Position numbers and translations under genes: made by a program. From Acidimicrobiales bacterium (GTDB taxonomy: Bacteria > Actinomycetota > Acidimicrobiia > Acidimicrobiales > DATDAH01): a stretch of DNA of 64,000 nt. Shown here piece after piece: positions 28,658 to 38,055 of this stretch. The notes beneath the pieces are model-generated. The model saw only the letters and a list, made by a program, of their open reading frames with translations, ran no database searches and was not told the DNA's origin. The stretch covers positions 215,061 to 279,060 of the forward strand of contig JAEUJM010000001.1 in the NCBI GenBank assembly GCA_016794585.1. Reading direction: 5' to 3'. The stretch's first letter is position 1. Every line of letters starts with the position of its first letter.

Positions 28658-30523
28658 TTAGCCCAGGGCGGTCAGGCAGCGCCGGACCTCGGCGGCGACG
28701 CCGGCGGCGTCGAGGCCCAGGTCGGCCAGGATGGCGTCGGGCTTGCCGTGGGCGAGGTAGGTGGCGGGCACACCCAGCACCCGCACCACCGGCGCACCGC
28801 GGCCCAGCGACCGTTCGCCCACCTGATCGGCGAGGGCCGAGCCGATGCCACCGTCGCGCAGGCCGTCCTCCACCGAGACCACCAGACGGTGGCCGGCGGC
28901 GTCGGCCACGAGCTCGGGGTCGAGGGGCTTCACCACGCGGGGGTCCCAGACCGTCGCGTCGATGCCCTCGGCCGCCAACTCCTCGGCGGCCGCCTCGCAC
29001 GCGCCGAGCATCTTGCCGACCCCGACGAGGCACACGCCCTCGCCGCTGCGCACCTTCCGGGCGTGCAGGCCGTGGCCCACCTGGTCCGGCGTGACGCTGG
29101 GGGCGGCGGTCTTGGCCCAGCGGATGACGACCGGGCCGTCGGTGATCTCGAGGGCGTCGTGCAACATGACCCCGAGCTCCTGGTAGGAGGACGGGGCGAA
29201 CATGGTCAGGCCGGGCACCTTGGTGCACAGCACCATGTCGAGGATGCCGTGGTGCGAGGGCCCGTCGTCACCGGTGATGCCGGCACGGTCGAGGCAGAAG
29301 ACCACGGGGACCCCGTGCAGGCCGACGTCGAGGTTGAGCTGGTCGAAGGCGCGCGACAAGAAGGTGGAGTAGATGGCGCACACCGGGCGCATCCCGCCCA
29401 TCGCCATGCCCGCAGCCATGGTGACGGCGTGCTGCTCGGCGATGCCGACGTCGACGCACCGGCCGGGGAAGCGCTCGCTGAACGGGAGGAGGCCGGTGGA
29501 GTCGGGCATGGCCGCGGTGATGGCCACCAGCTCGGGGCGCTCGTCGGCCTCCTTGATGAGGGCGTCGGTGAACGCCGCGGTGTAGCTGCCCGGCTTCACG
29601 CCACCGATGTCGTGGAGGTGCTTGATGGTGTCGCTCTCGGCGGGCTCGTGACCCTTGCCCTTCTGGGTGACGACGTGCACGACCACGGGGCCGTCGTCGA
29701 GCTCGGCGGCGTTGCGCAGAGCGGACTCGAGGCCCTCGATGTCGTGGCCGTCGAACGGGCCGGAATAGCGCACCCCGAGGTTCTCGAAGAAGGCGGGGGG
29801 CTCCCACATCTCGCGCACGGCCGCCTTGGTGGCTTCGACCGCTCGCTCGACGCGCTCGCCCACGAGCGGCAGGTCGTGGAGCATGCGCTCGACCTTGGCC
29901 TGGCGGCGCAGGTAGGACGGGTTGAGGCGGAGGCGGGCGAGGCTCTCGCCGAGCCGGGACACGGTGGGGGCGTACGAGCGGCCGTTGTCGTTGAGGATGA
30001 TGATGACGTTGCGGCCGCTGTGGCCCAGGTTGTTGAGGCCCTCGAAGGCCATGCCGCCGGTCATCGACCCGTCGCCGATCACGGCCACGATCTGGCGGCG
30101 ACCCTCGCCGTCGCCGTCCCCGAGGGTGCCGGCGTCGCGGGCGGCCGCGAGGCCGTGGGCGTACGACAGCACCGTGGAGGCGTGGCTGTTCTCGACCCAG
30201 TCGTGCTCGGACTCGGCCCGGCTGGGGTAGCCCGACATGCCGCCGGCCTTGCGCAGGGTGGAGAAGCCCCCCTGGCGGCCGGTGACGATCTTGTGGACAT
30301 AGGCCTGGTGGCCGGTGTCCCAGAGGATCAGGTCGTGCGGGGAGTCGAAGACCCGGTGCAGGGCCAGCGTGAGCTCGACCGCCCCGAGGTTCGAGCCCAG
30401 GTGACCACTGCCGGCGGTGTCGATGGCGTCGACGATGAAGGTGCGGATCTCCGCAGCCAACGCGTCGAGCTGTTCGTAGGAGAGCGACCGCAGGTCGGCC
30501 GGCCCCTGGATCTGTTCGAGCAT
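28658..30523 (-). CDS. dxs: 1-deoxy-D-xylulose-5-phosphate synthase
   Basis: 621 residues, the normal length. It condenses pyruvate and glyceraldehyde-3-phosphate with TPP in the first step of the MEP isoprenoid pathway. Seen: HLGSNLGAVELTLALHRVF, the GDGSMTGGMAFEGLNNLG TPP motif with downstream N-D-N, YIDVGIAEQHAVTMAAG-like DVGIAEQHAV with catalytic Glu, and DRAGITGDDGPSHHGILD. The start ATG 30523 has TAGCGT 9 nt upstream. No other MEP gene is adjacent. Confidence 0.97.
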   Translation of the reverse strand: MLEQIQGPADLRSLSYEQLDALAAEIRTFIVDAIDTAGSGHLGSNLGAVELTLALHRVFDSPHDLILWDTGHQAYVHKIVTGRQGGFSTLRKAGGMSGYPSRAESEHDWVENSHASTVLSYAHGLAAARDAGTLGDGDGEGRRQIVAVIGDGSMTGGMAFEGLNNLGHSGRNVIIILNDNGRSYAPTVSRLGESLARLRLNPSYLRRQAKVERMLHDLPLVGERVERAVEATKAAVREMWEPPAFFENLGVRYSGPFDGHDIEGLESALRNAAELDDGPVVVHVVTQKGKGHEPAESDTIKHLHDIGGVKPGSYTAAFTDALIKEADERPELVAITAAMPDSTGLLPFSERFPGRCVDVGIAEQHAVTMAAGMAMGGMRPVCAIYSTFLSRAFDQLNLDVGLHGVPVVFCLDRAGITGDDGPSHHGILDMVLCTKVPGLTMFAPSSYQELGVMLHDALEITDGPVVIRWAKTAAPSVTPDQVGHGLHARKVRSGEGVCLVGVGKMLGACEAAAEELAAEGIDATVWDPRVVKPLDPELVADAAGHRLVVSVEDGLRDGGIGSALADQVGERSLGRGAPVVRVLGVPATYLAHGKPDAILADLGLDAAGVAAEVRRCLTALG

Positions 30524-30535
30524 GTGCCCTGCACG

Positions 30536-31375
30536 CTACACGGGGCGCTCGGCATCCACGATGGCGGGGGCCGGCCGGCGCTGCTCGCGGCGCCGGTCGT
30601 TGAAGCGGGTCAGGCCCGAGCCCAGCAGGTACCCGACGGCCAGGATGAGCGCCCCGCCGACAGCGTCGAGCCAGTAGTGGTTGGCGGTGACCATGATGGC
30701 GAACAGGGTGAGCCACGGGTAGGCCGCGACCAGCACCTTGGCGACGGGCGACTTCACGTAGCGGTAGAGCACGAGGAAGCACCACATGGACCAGGCGAAG
30801 TGCAGGCTGGGCATGGCCGCGAACTGGTTGGACACCTTCTGCATGGCCCCCGAGTCGAACGACCACAGGCCGCCGAACTGGGCCAGCGAGTCCACGAAGC
30901 CGAAGTCGGCGCACGCCCCGTAGGGCCCGCAGCTGTCGAGCAGGCGCGGTGGCATGAGGGGGAAGAGGCTGAAGCCGATCAGCGCGAGGCCGGTGGTGAA
31001 GGCGAGGGTGTTGCGCCACAGCGGGTACCGGGCGGGGAAGCGGCGGTACGTGAACACCATGGCGAAGATGGTCACGAGGAAGTGGAAGGTGCCGTAGAAG
31101 ACGTTCCAGAACTGCATGAAGAGCTTGTTGGAGATGAAGAGGTCCTGGATGCCCTCCTCGTGGTACAGGCCCACGGCCCGCTCGATGGCGATGACCGTCT
31201 CGGCGTTGTTGAAGGCGTGCTCGATGCCCACGCTGGCCGACCCGAACCGGTTCCGGATGAACGAGTAGACGAAGTAGAAGCCGAGGACGTACAGGCCCTC
31301 GCGCCACCAGCGCAGGCCGATGCGGTCGCGGACGGCCTGGCTCTCGGCGGCGGAGGCGGCCGTGGTCTCGCTCAC
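30536..31375 (-). CDS. PAP2-superfamily membrane phosphatase/lipid phosphotransferase
   Basis: 279 residues; GTG 31375 overlaps the upstream flippase-like gene stop (GTGA). Six membrane helices are predicted. The catalytic motifs are MPSLHFAWSMW (SxxxH) and ANHYWLDAVGG (SRxxxxxHxxxD-like with His and Asp). The arrangement resembles the AUR1/inositol-phosphorylceramide-synthase-like branch, which cleaves or transfers phosphate groups on lipids at the outer face. Coupling to a lysyl-phosphatidylglycerol-flippase-like protein suggests joint work on a cell-envelope lipid. Confidence 0.85.
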   Translation of the reverse strand: MSETTAASAAESQAVRDRIGLRWWREGLYVLGFYFVYSFIRNRFGSASVGIEHAFNNAETVIAIERAVGLYHEEGIQDLFISNKLFMQFWNVFYGTFHFLVTIFAMVFTYRRFPARYPLWRNTLAFTTGLALIGFSLFPLMPPRLLDSCGPYGACADFGFVDSLAQFGGLWSFDSGAMQKVSNQFAAMPSLHFAWSMWCFLVLYRYVKSPVAKVLVAAYPWLTLFAIMVTANHYWLDAVGGALILAVGYLLGSGLTRFNDRRREQRRPAPAIVDAERPV

Positions 31376-32382
31376 GTGGCCGCCCCCACCCGCGCGCCGC
31401 GACGGCGGGACTTGGGGCCACCGAAGGCGAACGACGGCGCACCGGCCAGGCTGGCGACGAGCGTCAGCAGGTAGAGGAGCAGGCCGAAGGCGATGGCGCT
31501 GTGGGCGGGGACGCCGAGCGGCTGGAGGAAGAGCACGAAGGCGCCCTCGCGGATGCCGAGGCCCGAGATGCCGATGGGCAGGACCTGGGCGATGAGCACC
31601 GCGGGCAGGAACACCAGCAGCGCGGTGAAGCCGACCTCGTTGCCGATGCCGATGGCGTAGGACGCCATGAGGGCGGCGCACACGAGCACGAGCTGGTAGC
31701 CGAAGGCCGCGAGCAGGACGTGGGCGGCGGCGCCGGGCTGGCGTCGGAGGCGGTCGAGGCCGAGGTGCACCGAGCCGGCGAAGCGTCGCCAGCCGTCGCG
31801 GTCCGCGAAGCGGCCCCCCACGTGTTGGTTGCCCACGGCGACGAGGAGGATCACGAGGCCCACCAGGGTGCCCACGGCGACGGCGAGTGCCACCCTGGTG
31901 GCGGCGCCGAGGTCGCGGAGGCCGGGGTTGAGGAGCAGCCCCACCATGGTGATGACCGGCAGCACCACCCAGCCGGTGAGGCGCTCGAGCACCACCGAGG
32001 CGAAGGTGCCGGGGCTCTCGCCGTTCTCGCGGGACAGCCTCGACACGCGCACGACGTCGCCCCCGATGGTGCTGGGCAGCGCGTTCGAGACGAACTGTCC
32101 GGCGAAGTAGTACCGCACGAGGTGGGCGAGAGGGCCCTCCAGGCCGAGGGCGTGGAGCACCTGTTGCCACCGCACCGCCGACATGACGATCGAGGCGAAG
32201 GTCAAGGTGACCGCGCCCGCGAGCCAGGCGAAGGTGGCCGGGGTGGGGTCGGGGACCAGCTCGTGGAGGCTGAAGTCGGGGATGCGCGAGAAGAGGAAGG
32301 CCAACATGGCGATGCTGGCCAGGATCCGCACGGGCATCACCCAGCGGCGCTGCTTCGGTTTGGGGTCGTCCTCGTCCAACAC
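31372..32382 (-). CDS. Flippase-like domain protein (UPF0104/LPG synthase transmembrane region)
   Basis: About 336 residues from GTG 32382. Eight or so helices; diagnostic stretches are YYFAGQFVSNALPSTIGGD, RVSRLSRENGESP, and LLVFLPAVLIAQVLPIGISG, then GLGIREGAFVLFLQPLGV. These match the UPF0104 family (the membrane part of MprF), which moves lipids across the membrane. No lysyltransferase domain is attached. The start is uncertain: GTG-ATG further in would remove the acidic/basic N-terminus. Translationally coupled to the PAP2 gene. Confidence 0.85.
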   Translation of the reverse strand: MLDEDDPKPKQRRWVMPVRILASIAMLAFLFSRIPDFSLHELVPDPTPATFAWLAGAVTLTFASIVMSAVRWQQVLHALGLEGPLAHLVRYYFAGQFVSNALPSTIGGDVVRVSRLSRENGESPGTFASVVLERLTGWVVLPVITMVGLLLNPGLRDLGAATRVALAVAVGTLVGLVILLVAVGNQHVGGRFADRDGWRRFAGSVHLGLDRLRRQPGAAAHVLLAAFGYQLVLVCAALMASYAIGIGNEVGFTALLVFLPAVLIAQVLPIGISGLGIREGAFVLFLQPLGVPAHSAIAFGLLLYLLTLVASLAGAPSFAFGGPKSRRRGARVGAAT

Positions 32383-32506
32383 TTCGCCACCGGTCCTCGT
32401 CAACCCCACTGCGGTAACGCGAAAGTGTACGTCCGGGGCGGCCCCGCCGACCCTCAAGCGCGCGTGGCTCGTCGCCGATGGGGCCATGACCGGAGGAGGT
32501 CGCCGG

Positions 32507-33418
32507 ATGAGGCGCAGGACGATCGTGCTGGGACTGGGGGCGGCGTTGGCGCTGTCGGCGACCGCGTGCGGCGCCGGCGTCGAGGCCCGACCGGGCGAGG
32601 AGGCCGCGCCCGTGGCGACGACCGCGACGGCGCCACCGACCGACGACGGGTCCTCTCCCACCACCACGGGGCCCCTCCCGGCCGACCTGGGGGATGCCGA
32701 GCCCGTGGCGCTTCTGGCCGACACCGTCGAGCGCACTGGCGCAGTCGAGAGCGGCCGATACGAGCTCGTCGTCACCTACGACACGGGAGCGGTCGGCGCC
32801 GAACCGGTTGCGCCCATCCGCGCCACCGGCGAGTTCACCGATCAGGGCCGGTCGGTGCGCCTGGTGATGGACCTCGGGCCAGGGATCGCTCCGCTCGAGG
32901 AGGTCGTGGTGGACGGGATCGCCTTTGTCACGACCGACGGGGTGGGCTGTCGTCAACTTGATCTCGACGATGCGCTCGACTCGTTCGGCGGAGCGGGCGG
33001 CGGTGCCATGGATCCCAGCAGCTTCGTCGCCCAACTGCGGGCCATCGACGGGGACGTGGAGGAAGTCGGTGCCCATGACGTGCGCGGGGTGGCCACGACT
33101 CGCTACGCCGCGTCGTACACGCTTCGTGATGCCATCGGCGTGATGCCGGAGGCGCAGGCCGACGCGCTCGAGCAGATGTACGCCGAGCTACCGCGGTCAT
33201 TCCTGGAGGCGGAGCAAGCGGTCGACGTGTTCGTCGACCGCGACGGCCTCGTGCGCCGCATGCAGGTCGCCACCACCGCCATGGACGTCGACGGCATCGA
33301 GGTGCCAGCCATGACCACGATCATGGACTGGTTCGACTTCGGAGTCGACGTGACGATCACTGCGCCGGCGGAGTGCGATCCGGTCCCGACGGGGTTCCAG
33401 GTGGTTCCCGTGGACTGA
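32507..33418 (+). CDS. LppX/LprG-like lipoprotein
   Basis: 303 residues from ATG 32507, with GGAGGAGG 7 nt upstream. The signal segment RRTIVLGLGAALALSATAC ends in a lipobox (Cys19 or so). After a Thr/Pro linker, residues about 65-300 show the LolA-like half-barrel pattern (YELVVTYDTGAV, FTDQGRSVRLVMDL, DGIAFVTTDG, VDVFVDRDGLVRRM) typical of actinobacterial lipoproteins that carry triacylated lipids to the outer envelope. In this window it may serve the same lipids made by WS/DGAT or handled by the flippase-like protein; that link is speculative. Confidence 0.75.
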   Translation: MRRRTIVLGLGAALALSATACGAGVEARPGEEAAPVATTATAPPTDDGSSPTTTGPLPADLGDAEPVALLADTVERTGAVESGRYELVVTYDTGAVGAEPVAPIRATGEFTDQGRSVRLVMDLGPGIAPLEEVVVDGIAFVTTDGVGCRQLDLDDALDSFGGAGGGAMDPSSFVAQLRAIDGDVEEVGAHDVRGVATTRYAASYTLRDAIGVMPEAQADALEQMYAELPRSFLEAEQAVDVFVDRDGLVRRMQVATTAMDVDGIEVPAMTTIMDWFDFGVDVTITAPAECDPVPTGFQVVPVD

Positions 33419-33483
33419 ATCGCCCCTAGCGAACCCTCCTACACTTCCCCGCGAGCCACGATCGCTCGACCGGGAGGCTGGCT

Positions 33484-34311
33484 GTGGACGTACGCATGAT
33501 CACGGTGGGGGAGGTGACGCTCGCGGTCGCCGAGTCCGGCCAGGGCGGGCACCCGTTCCTCCTCCTGCACGGCTTCACCGGGGCCAAGGAGGACTTCACC
33601 CCCTGGCTCGACACCCTCGCCGCCCGCGGGTACCACGCGGTCGCCCCCGACCACCGGGGCCACGGCGACAGCTCCAAGCCCGCCGACGAGGCCGCCTACT
33701 CGCTCGAGCAGTTCGCCGCCGACGCGCTGGCCCTCGTCGACGCCCTGGGATGGGACCGCTTCCACCTGCTCGGCCACTCGATGGGCGGCATGATCGCCCA
33801 GCACGTGGCCCTCGCCGCCCCCGAGCGCATCGAGTCCTTGGTGCTGATGGACACCGGCCACGGCACCGTCGAGCTCGACGCCGAGCTGGCGGCGTGGGGG
33901 CTCACCCTCGTGCGCACCGAGGGCATCGACGCCCTCGCCGACGTGCTCACCCAGATCGAGGGGCCGCTCTACACCGACGCCTACCAGCGGCTGATCGACG
34001 CCAACCCCGACCACGCCGCCTTCGGCGAGCGCAAGCTGCGGGCCTCGTCCGCGGCCATGTACGCGGCCATGGGCACCGAGCTGATGTCGGACCACGACCG
34101 CCTCGACGACATCCGGTCCTTCGCCATGCCCACCCTCGTGTTGGTGGGCGAGGAGGACCTCCCCTTCATCGCCCCGTCGCAACGCCTCGCCGAGGCCATC
34201 GGCCCCGCCCGCCTCGAGGTGGTGCCCGCCGCCGGCCACTCCCCGCAGTTCGAGAACCCCGAGGTGTGGGAGAAGTTCCTCTTCGCCTTCCTCGACGAGC
34301 AGGGGGCATGA
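33484..34311 (+). CDS. Alpha/beta hydrolase
   Basis: 275 residues from GTG 33484, with GGGAGG upstream. Core motifs: FLLLHGFTGAKED (oxyanion), HRGHGDSSKP, and GHSMGGMIAQHVAL with nucleophile Ser. Acid and His are in LVLVGEEDLPF and AAGHSPQFENPE. Its stop overlaps the ATG of the acetolactate-synthase-like gene (ATGA). The substrate is unknown; coupling to a TPP enzyme hints at a shared catabolic step. Confidence 0.92.
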   Translation: MDVRMITVGEVTLAVAESGQGGHPFLLLHGFTGAKEDFTPWLDTLAARGYHAVAPDHRGHGDSSKPADEAAYSLEQFAADALALVDALGWDRFHLLGHSMGGMIAQHVALAAPERIESLVLMDTGHGTVELDAELAAWGLTLVRTEGIDALADVLTQIEGPLYTDAYQRLIDANPDHAAFGERKLRASSAAMYAAMGTELMSDHDRLDDIRSFAMPTLVLVGEEDLPFIAPSQRLAEAIGPARLEVVPAAGHSPQFENPEVWEKFLFAFLDEQGA

Positions 34312-35936
34312 AGGGCCACGGCGGCGAGCTCGCCCTCGGCGCCCTCACGCCTTACGGGGTCGACACCCTCTTCACCCTCTCCGGCGGGCACATCTTCCCG
34401 CTCTACGACGCCGCGGTGAAGGCCGGCGACGTGCGCATCCTCGACGTCCGCCACGAGCAGACGGCCACCTTCGCCGCCGAGGGTGTGGCCAAGCTCACCC
34501 GCAAGCCGGGTGTCGCCGTGCTGACCGCGGGCCCCGGTGTCACCAACGGGGTCTCGGCGGTCACCACCGCCATGTTCAACGGGTCGCCCCTCGTCGTGCT
34601 GGGCGGGCGCGCCCCCCAGGCCCGCTGGGGCGCCGGCTCGTTGCAGGAGTTCGACCACGTGCCGGTGCTGGCGCCCATCACCAAGCACGCCGCGACCATC
34701 ACCGACACCGCGTCCATGGGGCGCGACGTCCACGACGCCGTGGTCACCGCGCTCACACCGCACCAGGGTCCCGTGTTCCTCGACCTCCCCCTCGACGTCG
34801 TGTTCGGCGAGGGCGAGGGCGAGGTGCCCGACGCCGTCGTCCCGGCCGGCATCGAGCCCGATCCGGCCGACGTGGCCAAGGCCGCCGCGCTGATCGCCTC
34901 GGCCGAGCGGCCTGCGGTCATCGCCGGCAGCGACGTGTACTGGGGCGGCGCCTGGGACGCGCTGCGGGCCTTCGTCGAGGGCCTGCGGGTGCCCACCTTC
35001 GTGAACGGGCTGGGGCGGGGCTGCCTGCCGGCGGACCACGAGTTGGCCTTCAGTCGCACCCGGGGCCTGCTCAAGGCCGAGGCCGACGTCGTGGTCGTGA
35101 TCGGCACGCCGCTGGACTTCCGCATCTCGTTCGGGTCGTTCGGCGACGCCGAGGTGGTCCACGTGGTCGACTCGCCCGAGGGCCGGGCCACCCACGTGCA
35201 GGCGGCGGTGTCCCCCGCAGGCGACCTCACCACCATCCTCACCGCCTTCGCCGACTGGTCGAGCGCGGCCGGCGCCGGCGGCGTCGCGAACCACGAGCCG
35301 TGGATCGCCCGCCTGCGCGACGCCGAGGACGCCGCCCTGGCGCAGGACGCGCCGCTGCTGGCGGCCGATGTCGGGCCGATCAAGCCGACCCGCATCTACG
35401 GCGAGCTGCGCGCCCGCCTGGACCGCGACGCCGTCGTGGTCTGCGACGGCGGCGACTTCGTCTCCTACGCCGGCAAGTACATCGACTCGTACGAGCCCGG
35501 CTGCTGGATGGACCCCGGCCCCTACGGCTGTCTCGGCACCGGCATGGGCTACGCCATCGCCGCCCGAGTCACCCACCCGGACCGCCAAGTGGTCGTGTTG
35601 CTCGGCGACGGCGCGGCGGGTTTCTCGCTGATGGACGTCGACACCCTCGTGCGCCACGAGCTGCCGGTCGTCATGGTCATGGGCAACAACGGCATCTGGG
35701 GCCTCGAGAAGCACCCGATGCAGATGCTCTACGGCTACGACGTCGCCGCCGACCTCCAGCCGGGCTGTCGGTACGACCAGGTCGTCACCGCCCTCGGCGG
35801 CGCCGGCGAGGTGGTCGAGCGGGCCGAGGACATCGGGCCGGCCCTCGACCGCGCCTTCGCTGCCGGCGTGCCGTACCTGGTCAACGTGCTGACGGACCCG
35901 GCCGACCAGTACCCCCGCACCTCGAACCTGGGGTAG
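34308..35936 (+). CDS. Acetolactate synthase-like TPP-dependent enzyme
   Basis: 542 residues with the three-domain layout of acetohydroxyacid synthases and 2-hydroxyacyl-CoA lyases. The catalytic Glu is in DVRHEQTATFAAEG (about residue 49). TAGPGVTNGVSAV follows. The TPP motif is LLGDGAAGFSLMDVDTLV with NNGIWGLEKH after about 26 residues. No regulatory subunit (ilvN) is present nearby, and the protein resembles the IlvG/IlvX-like group of actinobacteria rather than the biosynthetic IlvB, so the reaction is left open. Coupled to the upstream hydrolase. Confidence 0.88.
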   Translation: MKGHGGELALGALTPYGVDTLFTLSGGHIFPLYDAAVKAGDVRILDVRHEQTATFAAEGVAKLTRKPGVAVLTAGPGVTNGVSAVTTAMFNGSPLVVLGGRAPQARWGAGSLQEFDHVPVLAPITKHAATITDTASMGRDVHDAVVTALTPHQGPVFLDLPLDVVFGEGEGEVPDAVVPAGIEPDPADVAKAAALIASAERPAVIAGSDVYWGGAWDALRAFVEGLRVPTFVNGLGRGCLPADHELAFSRTRGLLKAEADVVVVIGTPLDFRISFGSFGDAEVVHVVDSPEGRATHVQAAVSPAGDLTTILTAFADWSSAAGAGGVANHEPWIARLRDAEDAALAQDAPLLAADVGPIKPTRIYGELRARLDRDAVVVCDGGDFVSYAGKYIDSYEPGCWMDPGPYGCLGTGMGYAIAARVTHPDRQVVVLLGDGAAGFSLMDVDTLVRHELPVVMVMGNNGIWGLEKHPMQMLYGYDVAADLQPGCRYDQVVTALGGAGEVVERAEDIGPALDRAFAAGVPYLVNVLTDPADQYPRTSNLG

Positions 35937-36276
35937 CGGCGGGCGCGCTTCTGGTCTCCGCCACTTCACGCGCTGTGGCGGCGAGGTCGCAAAGGCGCGA
36001 GGACGGAGGCGAGGGCCTCGCCGGTCTCGGTCCCTGGTGCCCACCAGGTCGTGCGCTGACGAATACTCACCGTCTGCGGTCAGATCGACGCGAGATTCGA
36101 TAGTCGAGGCAATAGCGCGCGCCTAGCGCGCGCTATTGCCTCGGGTTCGGTGGCGGAGGACGTGACCGGCACGAAGGGTGAGATCGAGACACGGCCGGCC
36201 TCGCTCTTCGCGGGTTTTCGCCGCTGCACGGCTGGCTCGAGTCGGGGGAGGGCCCAAAGGGCGCGAGACTCGCCGC
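35937..36276. other. 340-bp intergenic region with three hairpins
   Basis: No gene is supported. Hairpins lie at 36008-36022 (GGCGAG/CTCGCC), 36033-36048 (CCTGGTG/CACCAGG, 2-nt loop) and 36105-36143 (18-bp stem). The third is exceptional. GAGACT 6 nt before the ATG at 36277 could be a -10 for the PHP gene. Confidence 0.6.
36105..36143. terminator. 18-bp perfect-stem hairpin
   Basis: CGAGGCAATAGCGCGCGC and its exact reverse complement are separated by CTA. It lies 168 bp after the TPP enzyme gene and 133 bp before the PHP gene. Stem strength fits a terminator, but there is no T-tract and the long perfect symmetry also fits a REP-like or mobile palindromic repeat. Confidence 0.5.
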
Positions 36277-38055
36277 ATGACGCGGGGGCGCACGACGGTC
36301 GGGCTCGTCGCGGTCCTGTGCGTCGCCGCGATGGGACGGGCCGGGGCGGAGGCGCCGGCCTGCGCCGCCGCCGGCGATCCGGTCGTGCTCACCGGCGAAC
36401 TGCCGGTGAGCGCCGCCGAGACCTACACGCTGCTCCCGGTGGACGTCGCCGAGGGGACGACCCGGGTGGAGGTGGGCTACGAGTGGGAGGACGTCGAGCC
36501 CGGCGCCGGCGGCGACACCCGGTCGGTGCTCGACCTGGGGATCTGGGACGCCGACGGCACCTCGGGTCCCGAGGCCTTCCGGGGGTGGTCGGGCAGCCGT
36601 CAGGGGCTCACCGCCCGCGGCCAGGACCCGGTCTTCATCACGGCCGCCGAGGCCGAGCGGGGGTACGTCCCCGGGCCGATCGAGCCCGGAACGTGGCACG
36701 TCGAGCTCGGCGCCGGCTTCATCGCCCCGGGTGGGGTGGCGTACGAGGTCACCGTCACCTGTACCGACGCCGACGAGGGGCCGCCCGTGGTGCGCGACCC
36801 CGTCGACCCGGAGGCGGTGATCGACGACGGGGACGCCTGGTACGCCGGCGACTTCCACCTGCACGCCTTCCACTCGAACCCGGAGGGCCCCGCCGGCCAG
36901 GAGATGGTCGACTTCGCACGGGCCGCGGGCCTCGACTTCGTCCCGGTCACCGAGTACGTCACGCCGGCGCACTGGACCGAGCTGGGCGCCACCCAGCGGG
37001 CCAACCCCGACGTGTTGCTCTGGCCCGGCCGCGAAGTCATCACCTACGGCGGCCACGCCATCGTGCTCGGTGAGACGCCGGGCGAGATCGAGTACCGGGT
37101 CGGCCACGACGGGACCACGTTGGGCGAGATCCAGCGGGGCACCTTCGCCGATGGCGCCCTGTTCGGCCTCGCGCACCCGACGATCTTCCCGGGTGAGGGC
37201 GGCGAGGAGCTGTGCCGGGGATGCGAGTTCACCCTGGAGGACCAGATCGACCTCGACCGGGTGGACACCTACGAGGTCGTGAACACCGGCGCTCTGCTCG
37301 ACGGCGACTTCGAGCCGGTGGGCCCCGGCGAGGGGGGCTTCGCCAACCCGTTCGTGCAGACGTCGGTCGATGAATGGGAGTCCTACCTGCTGGCGGGTCA
37401 CCGCATCACCGCGGTGTCGGGCTCGGACGACAAGGAGGGCGACCACTACGGCGCCACCGCTACCCAGGTCTACGCCGAGCAGCTGTCGCGGCCGGCTCTC
37501 ATCGATGCGATCGAAGCGGGCCACGCCTACGTCCAGGCCCGGGGGGTGGCCGACAGCCCCACCCTCGTGCTCACCGCCACCGCCCCGGACGGCACGACCG
37601 CCATGTTCGGCGACACCCTCGTGGCCGACACCGCCGAGGTCACGCTGACGGTCCGCAACGGCGACGGTCAGTCCCTGCGGGTGCTGCGCAACGGCGAGGA
37701 GGTCGATGTCGTGCCCATCGACGACCAGGTCTTCGACCACACCTTCACCGCCGATCGCACCGCCGACGAGGGTCCACTGGGCACCTTCTGGGGCATCGAG
37801 ACCTTCGACGCCGAGTCCCTCACGACCATCGCCAACCCGGTCTTCCTCGCCGATCGGCCGGCGAGGGTCACCGACCGCCCGGCGCCGGCCCGGGTCGCCG
37901 CGGGACCGAGCGGCATCGTCGAGCCCGCCGCGGAGCAGCCCGCCGAGGCCGGTTCGTCGACCTGGTGGATCCCGGTCGTCGTGGTGGCGGGGGTGGGGGT
38001 CCTGGTCGGTGCCGGTCTCGTCGTCCGGCGCCGGCGACGCGAGCGAACGAGCTAG
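36277..38055 (+). CDS. Secreted, membrane-anchored PHP-domain phosphoesterase
   Basis: 592 residues from ATG 36277. A signal peptide ends near residue 25 (VAAMGRAGAEA). A beta-rich N-terminal domain (about 30-165) precedes a PHP domain starting YAGDFHLHAFHSN, with further metal ligands in FVPVTEY, GREVITYGGHAI, LFGLAHPTIFP and VSGSDDKEGDH. An Ig-like domain (about 425-525) and a C-terminal helix (WWIPVVVVAGVGVLVGAGLV) with basic tail RRRRRERTS-like anchor it outside the cell. PHP proteins are metal-dependent phosphoesterases, and the substrate is unknown. It ends convergently with the thioesterase gene, sharing CTAG. Confidence 0.85.
   Translation: MTRGRTTVGLVAVLCVAAMGRAGAEAPACAAAGDPVVLTGELPVSAAETYTLLPVDVAEGTTRVEVGYEWEDVEPGAGGDTRSVLDLGIWDADGTSGPEAFRGWSGSRQGLTARGQDPVFITAAEAERGYVPGPIEPGTWHVELGAGFIAPGGVAYEVTVTCTDADEGPPVVRDPVDPEAVIDDGDAWYAGDFHLHAFHSNPEGPAGQEMVDFARAAGLDFVPVTEYVTPAHWTELGATQRANPDVLLWPGREVITYGGHAIVLGETPGEIEYRVGHDGTTLGEIQRGTFADGALFGLAHPTIFPGEGGEELCRGCEFTLEDQIDLDRVDTYEVVNTGALLDGDFEPVGPGEGGFANPFVQTSVDEWESYLLAGHRITAVSGSDDKEGDHYGATATQVYAEQLSRPALIDAIEAGHAYVQARGVADSPTLVLTATAPDGTTAMFGDTLVADTAEVTLTVRNGDGQSLRVLRNGEEVDVVPIDDQVFDHTFTADRTADEGPLGTFWGIETFDAESLTTIANPVFLADRPARVTDRPAPARVAAGPSGIVEPAAEQPAEAGSSTWWIPVVVVAGVGVLVGAGLVVRRRRRERTS

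Noticed and set aside
28748..31474. Open frame of more than 900 codons on the plus strand opposite dxs
   Set aside because: It runs through the antisense of dxs and the PAP2 gene without any protein motif; it is a composition artefact.
33981..36044. Open frame on the minus strand opposite the hydrolase and TPP-enzyme genes
   Set aside because: Same artefact: biased composition, no motif, and it would contradict coupled plus-strand genes.
36123..36392. Open frame on the minus strand over the start of the PHP gene
   Set aside because: It covers the hairpin and the signal-peptide region, shows no motif and has no ribosome-binding site.
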